Shown: in pieces, positions 1 through 6,057 of the stretch
How positions within the stretch are numbered: position 1 is the stretch's first letter
Layout: each line of letters starts with the position of its first letter
Origin: Oligosphaeraceae bacterium
Lineage (GTDB): Bacteria; Verrucomicrobiota; Lentisphaeria; Oligosphaerales; Oligosphaeraceae
Length of the DNA stretch: 12,710 nt
Assembly: GCA_012515455.1 (NCBI GenBank)
Contig: JAAYYJ010000202.1
Location: 1 to 12,710 of the forward strand
Direction: 5' to 3'
Program-made: the position numbers and the translations under genes
Notes under the pieces: model-generated
Databases searched by the model: none
Told to the model about the DNA's origin: nothing
Seen by the model: only the letters and a program-made list of their open reading frames with translations

Positions 1-331
1 AAAGGCCAACCGTTCTCAGGAAAATGCATCCCGGCAAGGATTGTATCCCAAGGGGCCACAGTCCCGGGAACACTTGTCCCTGGCGGTGAAAAGGATGGAA
101 ATTCCAACAGTTTTCAGGAAAATGTATCTCGGCAATGACTGTTCCCAAAGGGTGCCGCAGTCCCGGGAATACTTGTCCCTGACGGTGAAAACGAGGGAAA
201 GGCCAACCGTTCTCAGGAAAATGCATCCCGGCAAGGATTGTATCCCAAGGTGCCGCAGTCCCGGGAACACTTGTCCCTGGCGGTGAAAAGGATGGAAATT
301 CCAAGAGTTTTCAGGAAAATACATTTTGATG
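1..331. repeat. Tandem repeat array, 98-99 bp unit, alternating A/B subtypes
   Basis: Three full units (4-101, 102-200, 201-298) and the start of a fourth (299 to about 325) are visible. Bases 1-3 are the end of an earlier unit, so the array continues upstream. Units 1 and 3 are near identical (2 differences in 98 by eye). Unit 2 and the partial unit 4 share a different opening (TTCCAACAGTTTTCAGG type instead of GGCCAACCGTTCTCAGG). The true period is therefore a dimer of about 197 bp. Every unit carries a GTCCCGGGAA box followed by the weak inverted repeat GGGAACACTTGTCCC. Unit lengths of 98, 99 and 98 bp break any reading frame, so I do not regard the open frames across it as genes. Confidence 0.9.
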
Positions 332-376
332 CTTGTCAGACTGGCAAAATGGACTACTTTTTCCCTGCGCCATTTT

Positions 377-395
377 GGTGGGCTCTCAGCCCACC
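377..395. repeat. Perfect 8 bp stem-loop with a 3-base loop
   Basis: GGTGGGCT (377-384) pairs perfectly with AGCCCACC (388-395) around the loop CTC. No T tract follows on either strand, so it is not a normal intrinsic terminator. A GGGG-rich stretch and a CGCGCGCG run follow. Confidence 0.6.
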
Positions 396-465
396 CTACC
401 GAGGGGGGCCTCCATTCCCGTTAAGGACGCGCGCGCGAGAGCCCCCCCAGCTACGCAACATCCGA

Positions 466-503
466 GCCGGGTTCTACGGCAATGGCGACACCCGTGCAGG
501 ACA
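466..503. repeat. Direct repeat copy 1 (38 bp)
   Basis: This block matches 709-746 at 34 of 38 positions by eye. It begins GCCGGGTTCTAC and ends GCAGGACA. All four differences are transitions. See the paired copy and the related finding. Confidence 0.7.
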
Positions 504-673
504 CCAACGATATCCCACTGCTGTGTTGGTGTGGATGATAATCAAAATCGGCGCCATTTTTGATAAGTGCCTGGCTCCACCTTGAAGCACCCGAAGAAGC
601 GGATTTTTTCTCTATGAAATCCTGATTCAGACCCAAAATAATCAACCGGTGCAGGTGGTACCACTACATGCCA

Positions 674-689
674 AATTTGGCGCCAAATT
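674..689. repeat. Perfect 16 bp palindrome AATTTGGCGCCAAATT
   Basis: Perfect dyad centred between 681 and 682 on a GGCGCC core. A related imperfect palindrome with the same core and AT flanks is at 543-560, and a perfect GTGGTACCAC dyad is at 655-664. The form suits a dimeric DNA-binding protein, but no regulator is identifiable. Confidence 0.5.
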
Positions 690-708
690 GAGTTGTCATT
701 GACAGCTG

Positions 709-746
709 GCCGGGTTCTACAGTAATGGCGATACCCGCGCAGGACA
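709..746. repeat. Direct repeat copy 2 (38 bp)
   Basis: Second copy of the block at 466-503, same orientation, offset 243 bp. It lies just after the palindrome at 674-689 and a TTGACA box at 699-704. No protein with a plausible start runs through both copies. Confidence 0.7.
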
Positions 747-853
747 GTACATCCACCGCCACGTCCAGCCGCCCCCGCGCGGGATCTCGCCCCCGCCGCC
801 GAGAGACGATTACCAGTGATTACTCCTGCCGCATTCCCGGCGCTGGCGAACCC

Positions 854-886
854 GTCCCCGGCAATTATATTAATGCGTGCCGGGAC
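854..886 (+). promoter_or_regulatory. Inverted repeat with AT-rich loop upstream of epmA
   Basis: GTCCCCGGCA (854-863) pairs with TGCCGGGAC (878-886), with one bulged C, around a loop of about 14 bases containing TATATTAAT. It lies about 85 bp before the chosen epmA start. The AT-rich core could contain a -10 element flanked by an operator, or the arms could form a leader hairpin. No clear -35 fixes this, so the role is a guess. Confidence 0.3.
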
Positions 887-969
887 GATATGAGCCCTCA
901 TCGCTATTGCCGCCGTTCAGCCGCACTGCTGAAGAGAACATAACTGTTTACTGCCCAAAAGCTATAACC

Positions 970-1923
970 ATGCTTGATATTACACCTAACTGCCAGAACG
1001 CTCGCAACGAACGCCTCCGGCTGCAGAAACAGCAGCCGGCGCTGCAGATACGGGCCAGGATGATGGCCGCCATCAGACGGCACTTGGACAACCGGGGTTT
1101 CCTGGCCGTGGAGACGCCAGTCCGCCTGACCGCACCCGCCCTGGAGGATTATATTGATGCGGAGTCTTCGGGCAGCCAGTGGCTGCGCACCTCCCCGGAA
1201 CTGCACATGAAGCGTCTGCTCGGGGCCGGCTACCAGCAAATCTACCAGATCGGCCCCTGCTTCCGCGCAGGCGAGCGAGGCCGCCGCCATCTGCCGGAAT
1301 TCACCATGCTGGAATGGTACCGCCTGAACGCCGGCTGGCGCGATATCCTGCAGGACACCCAGGAACTGCTCCCGCAGGTGCTGCTGGACTGCCTGCAACA
1401 GACCACCTGCCAATTCCGCGGACACTGCGTCGATTTCACGCCGCCCTGGGATGAAATCAGCGTTGAGCAGGCATTCCGGCAATATGCCTCCACCGACCTG
1501 GACCAGTGCCTGCAGAACGGCACCTTCGAACAAGTGCTGGTGGAACAGATTGAACCCCACCTGGGCTTCGCCAAACCGCTGATTCTGTCCCAATATCCTC
1601 TGGCCTGCAGCGGCCTCAGCCAGGCCATCCCCGGCTGCCCCGACCGGGTGGAACGCTGGGAGCTGTACGTCTGCGGACTGGAGCTCGGCAACGCCTGCAG
1701 CGAGCTGCTGGACAGCCAGGAGCAGGAACGGCGCTTCGCCGCCTGCGCAGCCCTGCGCCGGGAGCAGAACCGCCCGGTGTACCCCCTGGACCAGACCTTC
1801 CTGGAGACGCTGCGCCTGGGGCTGCCGCCGGCCGCCGGCATCGCGATCGGCCTGGACCGCCTGGCGATGATCCTGAACCAGGTCGATGATATCGCCGCAG
1901 TAGTCCCGTTTCCGGAAGACTAG
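970..1923 (+). CDS. epmA: EF-P lysine lysyltransferase EpmA (PoxA/GenX, LysRS paralogue)
   Basis: 317 residues, close to the roughly 325 of E. coli EpmA. The family activates (R)-beta-lysine with ATP and attaches it to the conserved lysine at the tip of elongation factor P, easing ribosome stalling at polyproline. It resembles the class II LysRS catalytic core without the N-terminal anticodon-binding domain. Visible: motif 1 (GFLAVETPV, 43-51), TSPELHMKRLL (74-84), motif 2 region 98-118 ending EFTMLEWYR, GLELGNACSEL (about 237-247) and motif 3 GIAIGLDRLAM near 295. The ATG at 970 is preferred because family similarity begins about there; the frame stays open back to a GTG at 877, whose extra 31 residues look non-coding. 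No clear SD precedes 970. EpmB, which makes beta-lysine, is not in the window. The stop codon interlocks with that of the convergent sirtuin gene. Confidence 0.9.
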   Translation: MLDITPNCQNARNERLRLQKQQPALQIRARMMAAIRRHLDNRGFLAVETPVRLTAPALEDYIDAESSGSQWLRTSPELHMKRLLGAGYQQIYQIGPCFRAGERGRRHLPEFTMLEWYRLNAGWRDILQDTQELLPQVLLDCLQQTTCQFRGHCVDFTPPWDEISVEQAFRQYASTDLDQCLQNGTFEQVLVEQIEPHLGFAKPLILSQYPLACSGLSQAIPGCPDRVERWELYVCGLELGNACSELLDSQEQERRFAACAALRREQNRPVYPLDQTFLETLRLGLPPAAGIAIGLDRLAMILNQVDDIAAVVPFPED

Positions 1924-2708
1924 AGCGCTGGCCGGGGTCGTCCCGCGGTCCTGCCGGGATCATCCAGCCAGGTCTGCAGGGCCTTGAAGACAACCTCCAG
2001 GTCGTCGTAGCTCAGCGCCGCCTGCTGATCCAAGGGAGTCGGCTGGCCGTTGACAATGACCAGCCGGCCATGGTTCTGCAGGGTCAGCCTGGGCAGGCTG
2101 GCCGCCGGTTCTACCGTCAGGCTGCTGCCCAGCACCAGGGTCAATTCGGCGCTGCTGAAATCCCGCTGGGCGCGCTGGAGCATCCCGGCATCGAGATTTT
2201 CCCCAAAAAACACCACATCGGGTTTAATCAGCCCCTGGCACTGCGGGCAGCGGGGGACCTGGTCCTGCAGGACCAGCGTTTTGATCTCAGCATACGGGAA
2301 ACTGCGGTTGCACTGCAGGCAATGATGGGCGGCCATGGTACCGTGCAGTTCCTCGACCCGGCGGCTGCCGGCCTTCTGATGCAGCATATCGATATTCTGA
2401 GTATAAACTGCCGCCAGCAGGCCCTGCTGCTCCATTTCCGCCAGCACCTGATGCACGATATTGACCGGCAGGGTGTCGAAGGCATACCAGGCGTTTTTGG
2501 CATAGCCGTAGAAGGCCTCCGGATGCGCCTCGAAGACCTCGATATTGTGCAATTCCTCGACCGACCAGTCCTGCCAACGCTGGGAAAAGACCCCATGGGG
2601 ACCGCGAAAATCCGGTATTCCGGACAAGGTCGAGACACCTGCGCCGGTGAAGGCCACGGTCTTCCTGGACTGCTCCAGGAGTGCGAACAATGGGGAAAAA
2701 TCCTGCAT
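1920..2708 (-). CDS. NAD-dependent protein deacylase, SIR2 family (class U-like sirtuin)
   Basis: 262 residues. Sirtuins remove acyl groups from lysines, using NAD+ and giving nicotinamide and O-acyl-ADP-ribose. Visible: TGAGVSTLSGIPDFRG (21-36, NAD binding), TQNIDMLHQKAG (103-114), catalytic His122 in ELHGT, a zinc ribbon CxxC...CxxC (130/133 and 154/157), KPDVVFFGE (162-170) and VLGSSLTVEPAA for the NAD ribose. By memory it resembles Thermotoga Sir2Tm over its length. I chose the ATG at 2708 because GGAGG (2718-2722) lies 9 bases upstream; an in-frame ATG at 2714 would be only 3 bases away. It is probably the last gene of the minus-strand operon, 34 bp after the previous gene. Its TAG stop shares the palindrome CTAG with the epmA stop, leaving no room for a terminator between them. 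The substrate is unknown. Confidence 0.92.
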   Translation of the reverse strand: MQDFSPLFALLEQSRKTVAFTGAGVSTLSGIPDFRGPHGVFSQRWQDWSVEELHNIEVFEAHPEAFYGYAKNAWYAFDTLPVNIVHQVLAEMEQQGLLAAVYTQNIDMLHQKAGSRRVEELHGTMAAHHCLQCNRSFPYAEIKTLVLQDQVPRCPQCQGLIKPDVVFFGENLDAGMLQRAQRDFSSAELTLVLGSSLTVEPAASLPRLTLQNHGRLVIVNGQPTPLDQQAALSYDDLEVVFKALQTWLDDPGRTAGRPRPAL

Positions 2709-2717
2709 GCTCATCTT

Positions 2718-2722
2718 CCTCC
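2718..2722 (-). promoter_or_regulatory. Shine-Dalgarno site deciding the sirtuin start
   Basis: GGAGG on the minus strand, 9 bases before ATG 2708 and 3 bases before ATG 2714. The spacing favours the inner ATG, giving a protein that begins MQDF rather than MSMQDF. Confidence 0.6.
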
Positions 2723-2742
2723 GGTTTTGGTGGTAACCGTCC

Positions 2743-4302
2743 TCAGCCGAAATCCCGGGGCGAGGGCCCGCCCCAATGCAGCACTGTGCCATCGTAGCGG
2801 CGGTATGCATAGCTCCATCCCAGCAGTCGCGGAATGACCAGCTGGCAGGGCACGCACCAATCTGAGAAGGCGCGGCGGGGATTACCCTCGCAGAGCACCA
2901 TCTCGTAGGCGGTATAGGTATCCTGGGTCTGGTGGTAGCGGAAATGCCCGCTGAGAATCTGGAAGAACTCCTCCCTGGCGCCGATTTCCAGCAGCCCGCG
3001 GGCGTATTCGGCAATCGGCCAGTTATCGAGGCAGCGCGGCAGTCCCGGCCAAGTAAGGACCGTATTGCCGGCAAAATTGCCGCCGTACTGCTGCCGGTCC
3101 TGGACAAAGCGCCGGGCCTGTTCAGGGGTCAGCAGCCCGCTGCCCAGCATTTCCGGGTAGTAGCGGTAGTTCGCGTAGGCGTAATCGAGATCGCCGGTGA
3201 AGTCGCGGATGCGTCCGCGCTGCTGGACACGGTACCCCAGCAGTCCGAATTTCGCTTCCAGGTCGGCGACGGCCTTTTGCAGTCTCCGGGCCAGGATGGC
3301 GGCCATGCGCCGGCATTCACCGGCGAGCTCGGGCGCCAGCTCAGACAAGCAGGGGGAGATGCTGGACAGCCCGCGCTGGACCCAGAAATTATTATGCAGG
3401 TACTCGTCCTGGTCATTGCGGGTATCGGCTTCGGGACTGCCGGCCATCAGCCGGTATGGGCTGTTTTTCTGCCACATGCGCTGATTGATCAAGCGGAAGA
3501 GGTAATACAGCATCCGGGTTGCAACCGCCAGTTGCTCCCGCAGAAAATCCTGGCCGTCCGGGTCCTGCGACATTTCTGCCAGCAGCTGCAGCAGCTGCCC
3601 GTATTCGGAAATCGCCGGGCCGTAATAATCGATGGTGCCATCGGCGCAGATATAGCGCTGCAGATAAAAAGCGAGGTGTTTCCGGGCCAGGTCAAAATGC
3701 TCGAACTGCCGCAGCGCACTGACCAGGGCCAGAATTGCCGGCGGGAAAGAATCGTGCACGAAGCAGTTGTAGTGCTCGATGCCATAATGCGGGCACCGCC
3801 CAGTACAGGAAGAGAGGGTCTGCACAAACGCACTCTTCCAGGCCGCATCCAGACGCGGCGTAACTGCGGGCAGCTGCCGCCCGGAGGCAAAAAATGCCTG
3901 CCAGTGCCGGCGGATTTTGGCCAGCGCCGAGGCGAAGCACTGCTGGTCCAGGGTTCTCCCGCCGGGATACTCGAACACCCCGCCAAGCAGGTTGAGCAGC
4001 AGCCGGTCAGCCAGGGCGAGCAGCTGTATCTCCGGGCCCTGCTCAGAGGTAATGATGAGGACCGGCAAATATCCGTCCAGCCACTGCCAGGTGCAATGTC
4101 CCGGCAGCAGCTCTTGCCAGTTGAACAGGTTGGGCAAGATTGCCTTGCGGCGATCCGGGATATGTCCGGGAGCCTCCTCCTCAACCCATTGCCTCACCTG
4201 CCCATCGCGCTCAACAATAAACACTTCGGCGCTGTCAGGATCGGACAGGAACGCGTAATCCTCGAGGGGACCGGTAATCGTCGCTTCACCGCCAGAAGAC
4301 AT
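2743..4302 (-). CDS. Uncharacterised cytoplasmic protein, probable alpha/alpha-barrel (six-hairpin glycosidase-like)
   Basis: 519 residues with no signal peptide or membrane segment. I do not recognise a named family. The middle and C-terminal parts are alternating amphipathic helices with aromatic- and acid-rich connections: HYNCFVHDSFPPAI (177-190), DGTIDYYGPAISEYGQLL (221-238), SPEADTRNDQDEYLHNNFW (289-307) and YGGNFAGNTVLTWPGL (406-421). This pattern is typical of (alpha/alpha)6 six-hairpin glycosidases, with acidic residues at helix-hairpin loops. The first 70 residues look like a separate small beta-rich part. GGAG 8 bases before ATG 4302 supports the start; the frame stays open upstream into the preceding gene. 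It lies 34 bp after the GKRP-like gene and 34 bp before the sirtuin gene. An intracellular sugar-handling role is inferred from fold appearance and neighbours only; a non-enzymatic helical protein is possible. Confidence 0.75.
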   Translation of the reverse strand: MSSGGEATITGPLEDYAFLSDPDSAEVFIVERDGQVRQWVEEEAPGHIPDRRKAILPNLFNWQELLPGHCTWQWLDGYLPVLIITSEQGPEIQLLALADRLLLNLLGGVFEYPGGRTLDQQCFASALAKIRRHWQAFFASGRQLPAVTPRLDAAWKSAFVQTLSSCTGRCPHYGIEHYNCFVHDSFPPAILALVSALRQFEHFDLARKHLAFYLQRYICADGTIDYYGPAISEYGQLLQLLAEMSQDPDGQDFLREQLAVATRMLYYLFRLINQRMWQKNSPYRLMAGSPEADTRNDQDEYLHNNFWVQRGLSSISPCLSELAPELAGECRRMAAILARRLQKAVADLEAKFGLLGYRVQQRGRIRDFTGDLDYAYANYRYYPEMLGSGLLTPEQARRFVQDRQQYGGNFAGNTVLTWPGLPRCLDNWPIAEYARGLLEIGAREEFFQILSGHFRYHQTQDTYTAYEMVLCEGNPRRAFSDWCVPCQLVIPRLLGWSYAYRRYDGTVLHWGGPSPRDFG

Positions 4303-4336
4303 CCTCAATTCTCCGTTTGTTGCCCCAAGGCTACGG

Positions 4337-5998
4337 TCAGCGGTTCTGCTGCAATGACTGCAGGGCCACCTTGACCACCGGCGGGCGTTCCTGTCCCGGC
4401 TTGGTCCTGGCCTCCACTTCGGCCATAGTTTTGAACAGCAGTTCACAAGCCGCGGCGTACTCCAGCCGTCCCAGTTGGGCAATCAGGCGGATTCCGCGGT
4501 CGAGCAATTTCTTGTTACTTAAATCCACCCAGCTCATCCAGTTCCCGCTGACCCGTCCGAGCAGAACCATAGTTCCCGTGGAAATGGTGTTCAGGGTCAG
4601 TTTGACGGCCAGGTGATCCATCAGACGCAACGGCGAAGACCCGCCGCAGACTGGCAGGGCGGGCAGGGAGAAGTCTCCGTCTGCTGCCGCCAGGGACAGT
4701 GTTTTCACCCGGGCAGAAGCTGTGTATTCGATCTTCTCTGCCGCGAAAGTCAGCAGCACAGCATAGTCATTCTCCCCGGCGAAGCGCTCCGGATTAGGCT
4801 CGTTGCCAATCGGGAATTTCAGCAGCTCGGCAGCCGAAATCAGAGGGGGATTCTGGACAATCCGGTCTCCTGCATTCATGCGGATGTAATCAGCGGGCTG
4901 CCAGGACAGGCAGCGCAACGGGCGGCAGAACAGCCGCTCCCAGGTCGCCGGAGTGCTGCAGAACGGATGCTTGACAAAGGCCCACGAGAGCACGGACTGC
5001 GTATCGCCGTTCTTGCGGAAGGGCGGCAGCATGAAGGTCGGCGAGCGCTCCGTGGTATCGGTGAAGATATCCAGGAGAAAATAATCGGCAATATAGGTGA
5101 TTTTACCCTTCCGGCGGTATGTCTCGGCCTCAAACTGGGTATAGGCGGCAATTGCGGCCACGCTGTCCGGACGCTCCAGAGCATCCAGCAAACGGCGGAA
5201 ATCCTCCGCGTAATCGGGCACCGGCAGGTTCAGAAAGCGGCACAGCGTGCTCTCGAGCGCGGCCCCGGCCACCAGCTGCTCCGAGGTCGTGGCCTGCATC
5301 CGGGTGGAGCCCGCCAGGGCCATCGGCCCGCAGAACAAGTCCAGCACCACCACCCGGGGATCGCGGATCACTGTGCGGCTGCGCTCCAGGTGCTCCACCA
5401 GCAGTTCGGCCGGGTTGTTGAACAGGATGAATGCCTGAGCCCCGCGCGAGATTGCCTCCCGGACCGTGCCCAGCACCGATGAGGTCTCCCCGCCCTCAGT
5501 AATGGCAATCAGCAGGTCGCCGGCCTGCATGCCCATCTCGACGACCTGCTCGGCCCCGAAGCGCTGAAAATCCTCGAAGGACTCGACCGACTTCACCAGC
5601 GCGTAGTCGCCGCCGGTCATGATGCTGAATACTGAATTCGCGTATTTATCGCAGTGGTATTTGCGGCAGGCGCGGCGCCACATCGACTCGAGCAGGATGC
5701 TCAGGCGCCCGGTCGCACCGCAGCCGGAGAACACCACCTTACCGCCCTGCTCCAAGGTGATGGTCAGCGCCTGCTGCAGGCCTCTGAACTGCTCGGAGGC
5801 CAGAACCCGCTCCGCCATCTTGAGCACCTCCCGGTCCACCCGCTGCAGAGTGCGCACGCCTGCTGCCGGATCGCGCAAATAATCCTCCTCCAGGCTCGCC
5901 GACAAAGGATTGGCCTGTTCCGTGGGCAGGAATCCCAGATGGAACTGCTGTTCATGGAGGAGGAAATCACGCGCCCGGGACAAATAATCTACGCTCAT
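4337..5998 (-). CDS. Two-SIS-domain sugar-phosphate-binding protein, GKRP/MurQ-like
   Basis: 553 residues, far longer than MurQ (about 300) and near glucokinase regulatory protein (about 625). The N-terminal SIS domain (about 85-255) carries SGCGATGR (91-98), MTGGDYALVKSVESFED (127-143), ITEGGETSSV (166-175) and STRMQATTSEQ (231-241), matching the MurQ/GKRP sugar-phosphate pocket. A second, divergent SIS-like region (about 280-450) follows. The tail, KLTLNTISTGTMVLLGR (466-482) then SNKKLLDRG, matches the GKRP C-terminal segment with VLNTVSTGAHVLLGK. The catalytic Glu83 of E. coli MurQ (LDASE) appears replaced (LLESM), whereas the second Glu in VEGAED is kept as VESFED. GKRP also lacks the first, so sugar-phosphate binding or regulation is likelier than MurNAc-6P etherase activity. 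AAGGA lies upstream of ATG 5998. Confidence 0.85.
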   Translation of the reverse strand: MSVDYLSRARDFLLHEQQFHLGFLPTEQANPLSASLEEDYLRDPAAGVRTLQRVDREVLKMAERVLASEQFRGLQQALTITLEQGGKVVFSGCGATGRLSILLESMWRRACRKYHCDKYANSVFSIMTGGDYALVKSVESFEDFQRFGAEQVVEMGMQAGDLLIAITEGGETSSVLGTVREAISRGAQAFILFNNPAELLVEHLERSRTVIRDPRVVVLDLFCGPMALAGSTRMQATTSEQLVAGAALESTLCRFLNLPVPDYAEDFRRLLDALERPDSVAAIAAYTQFEAETYRRKGKITYIADYFLLDIFTDTTERSPTFMLPPFRKNGDTQSVLSWAFVKHPFCSTPATWERLFCRPLRCLSWQPADYIRMNAGDRIVQNPPLISAAELLKFPIGNEPNPERFAGENDYAVLLTFAAEKIEYTASARVKTLSLAAADGDFSLPALPVCGGSSPLRLMDHLAVKLTLNTISTGTMVLLGRVSGNWMSWVDLSNKKLLDRGIRLIAQLGRLEYAAACELLFKTMAEVEARTKPGQERPPVVKVALQSLQQNR

Positions 5999-6057
5999 AA
6001 AGGTTCCTTGTTGCAGAAATGTGTTAATGCCTCAAACCGCTGCAGACCCACGACCGC

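Larger units (their letters stand above)
332..969. other. Intergenic region without a convincing gene
   Basis: About 640 bases between the tandem array and epmA. No reading frame on either strand has a recognisable product with a credible start and SD. It holds a GC hairpin (377-395), a duplicated 38 bp block (466-503 and 709-746), palindromes at 655-664 and 674-689, and a hairpin with an AT-rich loop (854-886). A TTGACA box (699-704) has only a poor -10 partner, so the epmA promoter is not fixed. Confidence 0.6.

Noticed and set aside
16..324. Open frames on both strands through the tandem array (102 aa minus, 81 aa plus)
   Set aside because: They follow the repeat, start and stop arbitrarily, and the 98 bp units shift the frame from unit to unit; no SD or family match.
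1..331. CRISPR-like array
   Set aside because: The whole 98-99 bp unit is repeated with no unique spacers, and there are no cas genes.
377..395. Intrinsic terminator
   Set aside because: The stem is perfect but no T tract follows on either strand.
238..585. 115-codon plus-strand frame running out of the array
   Set aside because: Begins inside a repeat unit, crosses a hairpin and a CG-rich low-complexity tract, has no SD and no recognisable domain.
542..901. 119-codon minus-strand frame opposite the epmA upstream region
   Set aside because: GC-rich shadow with low-complexity Ala/Gly/Arg, no SD, no family resemblance.
877..969. N-terminal extension of EpmA from GTG 877
   Set aside because: The 31 extra residues do not look like EpmA, and the GTG lies in a hairpin arm; the internal ATG 970 fits the family length.
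2709..3107. N-terminal extension of the sirtuin to 3107
   Set aside because: It would overlap the 519-residue gene in another frame; the SD at 2718-2722 and the class U start position fix the start at 2708.
2932..4374. 480-codon plus-strand frame antisense to the six-hairpin-like gene
   Set aside because: A high-GC shadow frame; the minus-strand product has clear structured-protein character and an SD while this one is Gln/Arg-rich without motifs.
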